DNA of 12,675 nt from JBOICV01 sp050740255 (lineage in GTDB: Bacteria > Pseudomonadota > Gammaproteobacteria > Nevskiales > JBOICV01), in NCBI GenBank assembly GCA_050740255.1, contig JBOICV010000153.1, forward strand, positions 1-12,675. The letters are read 5' to 3'. The notes under the pieces are model-generated. The model was not told where the DNA came from. It did no database searches and saw only the letters and a list, made by a program, of their open reading frames with translations. Shown in pieces: positions 5,884 to 12,675 of the stretch (positions within the stretch are counted from its first letter, which is position 1; each line of letters starts with the position of its first letter). The position numbers and the translations under genes were made by a program.

Positions 5884-6570
5884 ATGAACCCAAGGCCGCC
5901 CAGCGTGCCAGCCCGCGCAAACCTCCGCGTCAATCCCCGTGCAGCCAAGACCGCGCGGACCGGCAAGTCGCGCCTTACGGGCGCCGAGCGGCGCGAGCGC
6001 TTTCTCGACGTTGCTGCCGACCTGATCGTCGTGAGCGGCATCGAGTCGGTGACCATGGAACGAGTCGCTGAACGTTCCGGCGTGAGCAAGGCGCTCGGTT
6101 ACGGCTACTTCGAGAACAGCGACAGGCTGCTGGCGGCGGTGTTCGAGCGCGAAGTCGCCGGCCTGGACCGGCGGGTGTTGGCGCGCATCGTCGGCGTGAA
6201 CGACGCCGAAGAGCGCATGCGCGCCATCATGGACGAGACCTTCGAGGTGGTCTCCGCGCGCGGGCCGTTGTTGGGTCGGCTGCTGCAGCACCGTGGGCAC
6301 GGCGGCGCCTTGGAAGCGGCGCGCCGCAAGCGCCAGCAGTTCGTCGAGAAGTTCTTCGCACAAATGATGGAACAGGATGTCGGCGTGCCGGCCCGCCAGG
6401 CCGCCGTGGCGTCCGCCATCTGGCAGGCGGCGGTCACCGGCGTGCTGGAACTGGCGCTGGCGCGCAGCGCACCGCGCCGCGAGATCGTGGAAGTGTTCGC
6501 CCGCATGGTGGTCGGCGGCACGCGTGCGCTCAGAGACAAGGCCAATTCAAATTCATCCAATAGGAGATAG
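5884..6570 (+). CDS. TetR/AcrR-family transcriptional regulator
   Basis: This 228-residue protein has the TetR N-terminal DNA-binding domain. After a basic, proline- and arginine-rich leader of about 33 residues, helices 1-3 run from about 34 to 80, ending in the typical MERVAERSGVSKALGYGYFENSDRLL pattern, which includes the recognition helix. The remaining roughly 140 residues form the variable ligand-binding/dimerisation domain, so the effector cannot be read. The ATG at 5884 has no Shine-Dalgarno sequence; the transcript may be nearly leaderless, or a GTG at 5905 could be used. The gene is divergent from the oxidoreductase-GST operon and lies 6 nt before the serine hydrolase gene, so it is likely to control both sides, probably as a repressor relieved by the pathway substrate or an acyl-CoA. 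Those last points are inference from family habits and position. Confidence 0.9.
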   Translation: MNPRPPSVPARANLRVNPRAAKTARTGKSRLTGAERRERFLDVAADLIVVSGIESVTMERVAERSGVSKALGYGYFENSDRLLAAVFEREVAGLDRRVLARIVGVNDAEERMRAIMDETFEVVSARGPLLGRLLQHRGHGGALEAARRKRQQFVEKFFAQMMEQDVGVPARQAAVASAIWQAAVTGVLELALARSAPRREIVEVFARMVVGGTRALRDKANSNSSNRR

Positions 6571-6576
6571 CGTCAC

Positions 6577-7740
6577 ATGAAGAAGTCGGGAATCGTGAAA
6601 CAGGCGGTGGCAGACCTTGTCAGCCGCGCACATCAGGAAGTGGACCAGGGCCTGCTGCCCTCCTGCCAGATTGCGCTGGCGATGGACAACGAGATCGTTC
6701 ATTTCCAGACCATCGGCAAGACCGTGGCTGGGGATGCGACGCGCTATGTCGTGTTCTCCGCCAGCAAGGCGATTGTGTCGGCGGCGTTCTGGCAGCTCAT
6801 CGGCGAAGGACGCAAGATTCGCTTGACCGATCGCGTCGCTGATCATCTGCCGGAATTCGGCACCAATGGCAAGGACGCGGTCACCATCGAGCAGTTGCTC
6901 ACGCACCAGGGCGGCTTCCCCCGCTCAACCATGATGCCGCCGGCCTGGGATACGGTCGAGAGCCGCATGGAGGAATATGCGAAGTGGACGCTGCAGTTCA
7001 AGCCCGGCTCAAAGTTCGAATACCACATCACCTCGGCCCACTGGGTGCAGGCCGACATCCTGGGCCGTCTCGACAAGCTGGACTACCGCGAAGCGATCCG
7101 CCGTCGCATCTCGGTGGCGCTGGGGCTCAAGAGCATTCGCCTGGGCGTGCCCGAAGCCGAGCAGAAGGACATCGCCACGCCGAAGCTCGTGGGCGAGCCA
7201 CCTACCAAAGAAGAATTCATGGCGGCGCTGGGCATTCCCGGCATTGACGTGGGCGAGGCGATTGACGCGCATCTGGCCGCGATGGGCGAGTCCTTCGTGC
7301 TGGAACGCGGCGTGCCGGGCGGCAACGCGGTCGCCACCGCGGCGGATTTCGCGCTGTTCTTCCAGGCGCTGCTGCACAACCCGGGCGGGCATTGGGATGC
7401 GGCGCTGCTGCCGGAGTTCACCATGGGCATCCGCGCCAAGGGCCCGGACCTGCTGCGCGGCGGACCGCCGGCCAACCGTTCGCTCGGCGGCCTGCTGGTG
7501 GCCGGTTCGGACAAGCTGGCGCATCTGCGCGGTCTCGGCTACGCAGTTGGGCCACGCGCCTTCGGCCACGACGGCGCCGGCGGTCAGACCGCCTTGACCG
7601 ATCCGGATACCGGCCTCACTTTCGTCTATCTCACCGATGCGATTGACCGCCACCTGCTGCGCCAGTGGAAACGCATCCGTTCCATCGCCACCCGCGGCGC
7701 GCAGTGCGCCGAAGGCGCGCCGAAGAAGGCGGCTGCGTGA
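6577..7740 (+). CDS. Beta-lactamase-fold serine hydrolase (EstB/LipE-like esterase)
   Basis: This is a 387-residue enzyme of the serine beta-lactamase/penicillin-binding-protein-like family, most of whose non-PBP members are esterases. The nucleophile motif SxxK is S61-A-S-K64. The second motif, usually Y-x-N, is Y149-H-I151 in PGSKFEYHITSAHW, keeping the tyrosine but not the asparagine. The third motif, near the end, is H331-D-G333 in FGHDGAGGQ, in place of KTG/HxG. VTIEQLLTHQGG (102-113) is typical of the esterase branch. There is no signal peptide, so it should work in the cytoplasm, which argues against a resistance beta-lactamase. AGGAG lies about 10 nt before the ATG, overlapping the end of the TetR gene, and the 3' end overlaps the P450 start by 4 nt. 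Likely role: hydrolysis of an ester or lactone in the pathway served by the P450. Confidence 0.88.
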   Translation: MKKSGIVKQAVADLVSRAHQEVDQGLLPSCQIALAMDNEIVHFQTIGKTVAGDATRYVVFSASKAIVSAAFWQLIGEGRKIRLTDRVADHLPEFGTNGKDAVTIEQLLTHQGGFPRSTMMPPAWDTVESRMEEYAKWTLQFKPGSKFEYHITSAHWVQADILGRLDKLDYREAIRRRISVALGLKSIRLGVPEAEQKDIATPKLVGEPPTKEEFMAALGIPGIDVGEAIDAHLAAMGESFVLERGVPGGNAVATAADFALFFQALLHNPGGHWDAALLPEFTMGIRAKGPDLLRGGPPANRSLGGLLVAGSDKLAHLRGLGYAVGPRAFGHDGAGGQTALTDPDTGLTFVYLTDAIDRHLLRQWKRIRSIATRGAQCAEGAPKKAAA

Positions 7741-9116
7741 ATACTGTTCCCACGCCGCTCGCGCGCAACGCAGTTCCGCCTGGCCCGAAAGGCTGGCCGG
7801 TGCTGGGCGTGCTGCCGGCTTTTCAGCGCGACCAGCTCGGCTTTGTGCGCCGCGTGGCGAGCTACGGCGACGTCACGCTGGTGCATATCGCGGGCTTGCC
7901 GTTTTACATGTTGAGTCACCCGGAACACATCCGGGAAGTGTTCGAGAACCGCAAGGATTTCCGCAAAGGCAACATCGGGCCCGAGCGGCGCCTGCTGCTA
8001 GGTAAGGGCCTCGCCACCGCCGAAGGCGATTTCTGGCTGAAGCAGCGCCATATCTCGCAGCCCGCATTCCATCGCGAACGCATCATGGCTTACGGCCGGA
8101 TCATGTCTGACATCTGCCAGAAGCGCATCGCGGAGTGGCCGGTCGGCGAAGTCGTGGATCTTCACGCCATGCTGATGCGCATGGCGCTGGAGAGCGTCGC
8201 CAAGGTGTTGTTCAACGCCAATGTCGAGACCGACGCGGCGCAGGTCGGGCGCTCGATGGAATGGGTGATGCGCTTCTTCGGCACCAACGCCAACTTCATC
8301 TATCGCCTGCTGCCCCGCTGGTTCCAGACGCCCGGGCGGGTGCGCTTCCGGCGCGAAGTGGCCGAACTGGACCGCATCATCCAGGCGTTCATCAACGAGC
8401 GCCGAAAATCCGGCGACGATCCGGGCGACCTGCTCTCGATGATGATGGGCGTGCGCTACGAGGACGGCTCGGCGATGTCGGACCAACAGATACGCGACGA
8501 GGTGATGACGCTGTTCCTCGCCGGGCACGAGACGACAGCGCTGGCCTTATCTTTCAGTTTCGCGCTGCTGGCGCAACACCCGGAAGCGGAGGCGCGGCTG
8601 CTGGAGGAAATCCAGACCGCGCTCGGCGACCGGCCGCCCACAGTCGAGGACATCCCGCGCCTGCCCTATACCGAAAAGGTGCTCAAGGAATCCATGCGCG
8701 TGTATCCGCCCGCCTGGATCCTGGCGCGGCAGACCGTGCGTGAAGTGGAGATCGGCGGTTACAAGATTCCGCCCAAGGCCTTCGTCTCGATGAGCGAGTG
8801 GGTGACGCACCACGACCCGCGCTGGTTCCCGGAACCGGAGCGCTTCATGCCTGAACGCTGGACCGAGGAGTTCGAGAAGAACTTGCCCAAACACGCGTAC
8901 TTTCCGTTCGGCGCCGGCCCGCGCGGCTGCATCGGCCGGCCGTTGGCGATGATGGAAGCGACGCTGTTTCTGACGACCATTCTGCAGCGCTACAAATTTA
9001 CGCTCGCGTCCGGTTACCAGATTGTGCCGGACCCCTCGCTGTCGTTGCGGCCCAAAGGCGGCGTGCGCGGCAGCTTGCAGCGGCGTTCTCCATCCAAGCA
9101 GGGAGTTGCAGCATGA
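7737..9116 (+). CDS. Cytochrome P450 monooxygenase
   Basis: This 459-residue soluble P450 is expected to insert one oxygen atom from O2 into a hydrophobic substrate. I start it at the GTG at 7737, which overlaps the hydrolase stop (GTGA); the frame is open further upstream, but there it would encode an arginine-rich stretch inside the hydrolase gene unlike any P450. The protein then begins with a short leader and PPGPKGWPVLG, the normal proline-rich hinge. The oxygen-activating I-helix motif AGHETTA is at 262-268, the ExxR pair is E328 and R331, PERFMPERW follows, and the heme loop FGAGPRGCIG has ligand Cys398. The pattern resembles the CYP4/CYP102-like broad group that includes fatty-acid and terpene hydroxylases, but the subfamily cannot be assigned by eye. 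No ferredoxin or reductase is encoded nearby, so electrons must come from elsewhere. The end overlaps the SRPBCC gene (ATGA). Confidence 0.95.
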   Translation: MNTVPTPLARNAVPPGPKGWPVLGVLPAFQRDQLGFVRRVASYGDVTLVHIAGLPFYMLSHPEHIREVFENRKDFRKGNIGPERRLLLGKGLATAEGDFWLKQRHISQPAFHRERIMAYGRIMSDICQKRIAEWPVGEVVDLHAMLMRMALESVAKVLFNANVETDAAQVGRSMEWVMRFFGTNANFIYRLLPRWFQTPGRVRFRREVAELDRIIQAFINERRKSGDDPGDLLSMMMGVRYEDGSAMSDQQIRDEVMTLFLAGHETTALALSFSFALLAQHPEAEARLLEEIQTALGDRPPTVEDIPRLPYTEKVLKESMRVYPPAWILARQTVREVEIGGYKIPPKAFVSMSEWVTHHDPRWFPEPERFMPERWTEEFEKNLPKHAYFPFGAGPRGCIGRPLAMMEATLFLTTILQRYKFTLASGYQIVPDPSLSLRPKGGVRGSLQRRSPSKQGVAA

Positions 9117-9577
9117 ATTCGTCAACGCCGCCTTATTTCTCCGAAGCGCAGATGGATTTCGCCGCGAGCCCGGCCGCGGTCTGGGCGGTGCTGGGGGATT
9201 TCCATGGCTTGGGAAAATGGTCTCGCGGTGTGCGCGCCCAGCCGCTCGGCAGCGCGCAGCAGGGCGTGGGCGCCGGCCGGCGCTGCGAGATTCCGGGTCT
9301 CGGCACCGTAGATGAAGTGGTCTTCCAGTGGGAGCCGGAACAGCGGCTGAGTTACACCGTCACGCCGGTGAGCGTGTTTGGTCCGGGCATCGCGCGCTGG
9401 CGCCTTGAAGCGCTCGGGCCGCAGAAAACCCGCGTGACCGAGCGCTTCGAATACGGCATGCGCTTCGGCGTACTTGGCGCGCTGCTGCGCGTGCTGATCG
9501 TCAAACGCAAGCTGGCGCAAGCCCAGCCGCAGATATTGAAGATGTTGAAGAAGAAAGTGGAAGCAGGCGCCGTCTAG
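9113..9577 (+). CDS. SRPBCC (START/Bet v1-like) family protein
   Basis: This 154-residue protein without signal peptide begins with the family pattern in which a first beta strand is followed by SPAAVWAVLGDFHGLGKW (about 19-36). It continues with alternating strands (EVVFQWEPEQRLSYTVTPV, ARWRLEALG, TRVTERFEYGMRF) and ends in a long C-terminal helix carrying a lysine-rich KMLKKKV. This layout forms the helix-grip cavity that binds lipids, sterols or polyketide intermediates; some members act as cyclases, hydrolases or carriers. It overlaps the P450 gene by 4 nt, so the two are probably translated together, which suggests that it holds or processes the P450 substrate or product. A specific function cannot be named. 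Confidence 0.85.
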   Translation: MNSSTPPYFSEAQMDFAASPAAVWAVLGDFHGLGKWSRGVRAQPLGSAQQGVGAGRRCEIPGLGTVDEVVFQWEPEQRLSYTVTPVSVFGPGIARWRLEALGPQKTRVTERFEYGMRFGVLGALLRVLIVKRKLAQAQPQILKMLKKKVEAGAV

Positions 9578-9631
9578 AGCAGGAACTGCCAGCGGCAAGA
9601 AAGTGCAGAGCCCGTTACATGGAGGAGAGTC

Positions 9632-12310
9632 ATGGCGTCAAGAAGTTCAAGCGGGCGAGAATGGCGTAGCGCGACGCTGCTCGCTGCGCTGAGTTGGGTA
9701 CTGGTGCAGACGCCGGTGGTCGTGGCGCAGGACGAATTGGATTTTTTGTTCGAGGACGAACAGATCTCCGAAGGCGCTACGCCCCCGGCGCAACCCAGTG
9801 AGCCTGAAGCCGCGAAGCCGGAGCTGGCGCCGCCTTCGCTGGCGCCCAGTCAATCCGCGGAGACGTCGCCGCCCGCTCCGAGTGAGACCGCGCAGATCGC
9901 GCCGTCCACCGACGCGCCAACTGACCAGAGCAAGGCCAAATCCAGGCCTTCTTCCAGCCGGGTGATCGAGGAGGTCGTGGTCACTGCGCAAAAGCGCGCG
10001 CAGGCTGAGATTGACGTGCCGATCTCCATCTCGGTAATTGACGATAAATTCATTGCCGAGCAGGGCATCACCGACTTGCGTGACCTGGCAGCGTTCGTGC
10101 CCAACGCGAAGATCCAGACCACCGCTGTGTTCCCCGACATCCGCATCCGCGGCTTCGGCACCAGCCCGCTCAATCCGGTGTTCGAGCAGTCGGTCGGGCT
10201 GGTGCTGGACGGCATCCCGTTCGGCAACAAGGCTTATTATCAAGCGGCGCTGTTCGACATCGATCATGTCGAGGTGCTGCGCGGCCCGCAGGGCGCGCTG
10301 CATGGCAAGAACACCACGGCAGGACTTATCAATATCCTGACCAAAGCTCCCACTGACGAGCTGACCGGTTTCCTGGATGTGCAGAACGGCGACCTGGAGC
10401 ATCGCCGGATTGAAGGCGGACTGGGCGGACCCTTGCTCCAGGACGTCCTGAACTTCCGCTTCGCGCTGCTCGATGAACAGCGTGACGAATACTTCGAGAA
10501 CACCACCGCATTGACGAATCCGACCGCACCCGACAATCCCGGTGCGCGTGATCGGCAGGCGTTCCGCTTCAAGCTGGAATTGCCGGATATTGTCGGCTCC
10601 AAACTGCAGCTCAGCTATGAGGAGTCGGACGCCGACCTGTTCGGCGGCTATGAGCTGCACACGATTCCGGAGCACACGCGGTCGTTTATCCGGCGCTTCG
10701 ACCCGAACGCGGACTTCGAGCGCAATAATTTCATCGGCTCCTTCGACCATCCGGACGGCATTCAGATCGGCGTGAAGTCGTTCATCGCCAACTGGAGCGA
10801 CGACTGGAACGGCTGGGGGGTGACCGCAGTGGGCGGGCGCGCCGAGTTGGATGAAGCTTTGCAGAACGACACGGATTTCAGTCCGGTGCCGGTGTCCTTC
10901 ACCCTGGCCGGACGCAGCTCCTCGCAGACGACCTTCGAACTGCGGACCGATTCACCCAGGCTGCCCGGGCTATTCGGCCTTGACAGCGTGTTTGGCAAAG
11001 CCCTCGGCGAAACCGATTTCACCTTCGGCGTGTTCAGCCAGCAACGCGAAATCTCCAACCTTTTCTCGACGCTCAACATCAACGATCTGCTGCTGGTGGA
11101 ATTTCTCATACAGGACCAGACCCCGCAGTTGGGGCCCGTCCTCGGCCCGCTGCTGAATTTTATACTGCCGCTGCTGCCGTCCGATCTGGAAACCGGTGAC
11201 TTGCTGCGCCCGCTCGTTGAAGAGCAGACCACCATCTTCTATGACGACCAGGGCGATACCCGCGCCGCATTCGGTCAATTCAACTGGTACTTCCTGCCGG
11301 AGTGGACGTTTACTGGCGGCCTGCGCTGGAGCGAGGAGCAAAAGCAGGCCCACATCCGCCGTCAGTTCGATACGCAGAACACCCTGCTTCTCACTTCGGT
11401 TCTGATGTGGGAGGAGTTCGACCGCGAAGTCGAGCGCGAGGAATCGCAAGTCTCGCCCAAGATCAGCCTCAACTACAAGCCCAGCGACGATGTGAGCCTG
11501 TTCCTGAGCTGGGGTAATGCCTACAAGGCCGGTGGCTTCAATGCCTTCGCCTCCGGCGGCTCGGACGAAGAACTCATCTTCGAACCGGAAATAGTCGAGC
11601 AGGTGGCGTTCGACGCCAAGCTGCGGTTCTTCGACGGCGCGGCCAAGCTCAACATTTCGGTGTTCCGCATGGAGCTGGAGGATTTCCAGGTGCTCACTGC
11701 CAACCCCGGCAATCTCAGAATCACGATCGAGAATGCGGCCAAGGCGCGCGCGCAGGGTGCGGAGGCCGACTTCACCTGGCTGGCAACCGACTGGCTGACG
11801 CTGATCGGCACGCTGGGTTACAACGACTCGGAGTTTCTGGAGTTCCCGATCGGCACCTGCCCCCAAGACCGGGAGAACAGCGACGGCGACAGCGAGCCGC
11901 GCTGTGACCTTTCCGGCAAGCCGCTGCCACGCGCGCCCAAACGGTCCGGCACCTTGACCTCGGCCGTCACGCTGCCGTTCAGCGCCATTCCCTTCCTCGG
12001 GTCGCGTCTGCCCTCGTTTCTCGACAACATCGGGTTTGCGGCCAGCCTCACCGCCGAATATCAGGATGAGCAATTCCTCAACGACGATCTCGACGAACGC
12101 AAGCGGCAGGATGAGTACTACCGTTACCGTGCGAGCTTCGGGGTGGGTGACGTGGACCAGACCTGGTCGCTGCGGGTCACAGGCGAGAACCTGACCAACG
12201 AGCCCATCGCGATAGCGATCGCCGAGATTCCCGCCGTCGCGCCCGGCCATTTCTACCAGATTCCGGACTCCGGCCGTGTCGTCTTTGTGCAATTCCGTTA
12301 CAACTACTAA
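9632..12310 (+). CDS. TonB-dependent outer-membrane receptor
   Basis: This 892-residue outer-membrane receptor is expected to import a substrate using TonB/ExbBD energy. The signal peptide covers about 1-33, with cleavage probably after VVVA or VVVAQ. The mature N-terminus starts with an acidic DELDFLFEDE, then a Pro/Ala/Ser/Glu-rich linker (about 48-108), then the TonB box-like IEEVVVTAQ (112-120). The plug follows, with IRIRGFG (170-176), LVLDGIPFG (190-198) and VEVLRGPQGALHGKNTTAGLIN (213-234). The rest alternates as a 22-strand barrel and ends in aromatic FVQFRYNY, a normal outer-membrane C-terminal signature. C743 and C758 bracket an acidic loop before CDLSGKPLPRAPK, usual for this receptor group. 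GGAGGAG at 9621-9627 precedes the ATG. It lies 54 nt after the SRPBCC gene. Substrate specificity is not readable; context favours a hydrophobic catabolic substrate over a siderophore. Confidence 0.95.
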   Translation: MASRSSSGREWRSATLLAALSWVLVQTPVVVAQDELDFLFEDEQISEGATPPAQPSEPEAAKPELAPPSLAPSQSAETSPPAPSETAQIAPSTDAPTDQSKAKSRPSSSRVIEEVVVTAQKRAQAEIDVPISISVIDDKFIAEQGITDLRDLAAFVPNAKIQTTAVFPDIRIRGFGTSPLNPVFEQSVGLVLDGIPFGNKAYYQAALFDIDHVEVLRGPQGALHGKNTTAGLINILTKAPTDELTGFLDVQNGDLEHRRIEGGLGGPLLQDVLNFRFALLDEQRDEYFENTTALTNPTAPDNPGARDRQAFRFKLELPDIVGSKLQLSYEESDADLFGGYELHTIPEHTRSFIRRFDPNADFERNNFIGSFDHPDGIQIGVKSFIANWSDDWNGWGVTAVGGRAELDEALQNDTDFSPVPVSFTLAGRSSSQTTFELRTDSPRLPGLFGLDSVFGKALGETDFTFGVFSQQREISNLFSTLNINDLLLVEFLIQDQTPQLGPVLGPLLNFILPLLPSDLETGDLLRPLVEEQTTIFYDDQGDTRAAFGQFNWYFLPEWTFTGGLRWSEEQKQAHIRRQFDTQNTLLLTSVLMWEEFDREVEREESQVSPKISLNYKPSDDVSLFLSWGNAYKAGGFNAFASGGSDEELIFEPEIVEQVAFDAKLRFFDGAAKLNISVFRMELEDFQVLTANPGNLRITIENAAKARAQGAEADFTWLATDWLTLIGTLGYNDSEFLEFPIGTCPQDRENSDGDSEPRCDLSGKPLPRAPKRSGTLTSAVTLPFSAIPFLGSRLPSFLDNIGFAASLTAEYQDEQFLNDDLDERKRQDEYYRYRASFGVGDVDQTWSLRVTGENLTNEPIAIAIAEIPAVAPGHFYQIPDSGRVVFVQFRYNY

Positions 12311-12323
12311 GCCCGAATAAGTC

Positions 12324-12675
12324 ATGAAGGCGCTGGGAAGGTTATTCGCCTGGTTGTTGTCGGGGGTAATCCTGACGGCCGCCGCCGCGGAGCCGCAGAC
12401 GCTGCAGAACACCGGCTGCGCCTACGACCCGGGTTCCGGCCGGCTGCTATATGTCGAGGCGCACGAGCAGCGCTGGCAAGACGGGCGGAATATCGGCGGC
12501 ACCATCAGCTATTCCGATCCGCAGGGACAGCGGATTGCGACCAAGACGCTGGACTTCAACGCCGATCCGTTCGTGCCGAGCTACCGTCTGGAAATTCCCG
12601 GTCAGGATTACACGGAGGGCATCGCGGCCAGCGGCGGCAAGTTCCGCCTGACGCGCCAGCGGCGCGGCGAAGCAG
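12324..12675 (+). CDS. Exported protein of unknown function, cut by the window edge
   Basis: An open frame begins with ATG at 12324, 13 nt after the receptor stop, and continues without a stop to the right edge (117 complete codons visible). The first 21 or so residues, MKALGRLFAWLLSGVILTAA, form a good signal peptide with likely cleavage within AAAA before EPQ. The following residues include a Cys in QNTGCAYD, then YVEAHEQRW, GGTISYSDPQGQRI and LDFNADPFVPSYRLEI. I do not recognise the family. There is no lipobox, so it should be periplasmic or an inner-membrane protein with domains beyond the edge. The ribosome site is weak, suggesting coupling to the receptor. An accessory role in outer-membrane uptake is possible from position only. 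Confidence 0.75.
   Translation, partial: MKALGRLFAWLLSGVILTAAAAEPQTLQNTGCAYDPGSGRLLYVEAHEQRWQDGRNIGGTISYSDPQGQRIATKTLDFNADPFVPSYRLEIPGQDYTEGIAASGGKFRLTRQRRGEA

Noticed and set aside
7665..7736. Upstream ATG extension of the P450 by 24 residues
   Set aside because: The added residues are arginine- and histidine-rich and lie inside the hydrolase gene. The GTG at 7737 overlaps the hydrolase stop and gives a normal P450 N-terminus.
6577..7740. Antibiotic-resistance beta-lactamase
   Set aside because: There is no signal peptide, the YxN and KTG motifs are altered, and the gene is embedded with P450 and SRPBCC genes; an esterase is far more likely.
10970..12412. Long minus-strand open frame (about 480 codons) opposite the receptor gene, and another at 9647-10750
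   Set aside because: High GC content keeps antisense frames open. The translations are low-complexity, rich in Arg, Gly, Val and Glu, without recognisable domains, and the plus-strand receptor is complete and clearly real.

Overview
This is a GC-rich, gene-dense bacterial window. I read it as a proteobacterium, probably a gammaproteobacterium. The grounds are a TonB-dependent outer-membrane receptor, two glutathione S-transferases, and dispersed REP-like palindromes (core GGAGCGGCTTCAGCCGC) of a kind familiar from Xanthomonadales and Pseudomonas-type genomes. The assignment is by recognition only; no rRNA or marker gene is present.

The layout is two divergent gene blocks read outward from a shared control region at about 5808-5883. 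Leftward (minus strand), in order of transcription: a saccharopine-dehydrogenase-like/trans-acting enoyl reductase-type oxidoreductase (5807-4503), a GST (4499-3834), a Nu-class (YfcG/YghU-like) GST (3837-3139), a second saccharopine-dehydrogenase-like oxidoreductase (2982-1936), and a FATP/VLACS-type acyl-CoA synthetase (1924-116). Rightward (plus strand): a TetR-family regulator (5884-6570), a cytoplasmic beta-lactamase-fold serine hydrolase/esterase (6577-7740), a cytochrome P450 (7737-9116), an SRPBCC lipid-binding-fold protein (9113-9577), a TonB-dependent receptor (9632-12310), and the start of an exported protein that runs off the right edge (12324-12675). Several neighbours overlap by 4 nt or are separated by only a few bases, so both blocks look like operons.

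The working model (inference) is a TetR-controlled catabolic island for a hydrophobic molecule with an ester or carboxylate, such as a lipid, sterol, terpenoid or aromatic ester. The receptor would import it, the hydrolase de-esterify it, and the P450 hydroxylate it. The SRPBCC protein would bind or process an intermediate, the FATP-like enzyme would make a CoA thioester, and the two reductases and two GSTs would reduce or conjugate intermediates. The substrate cannot be read from the sequence.

The second theme is repeat invasion. Three families of short palindromic or dispersed repeats occur around the leftward operon. Two of them build the last 35 codons and stop codon of the first oxidoreductase, and a third inserts about 10 in-frame residues inside it. 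The control region holds a good minus-strand sigma70 promoter overlapping two adjacent 9-bp palindromes, a candidate operator for the TetR protein. The most upstream possible start codon of the first oxidoreductase lies inside this promoter's -10 box, so its true start is downstream at 5807. There is no gene-free stretch longer than 300 bases.
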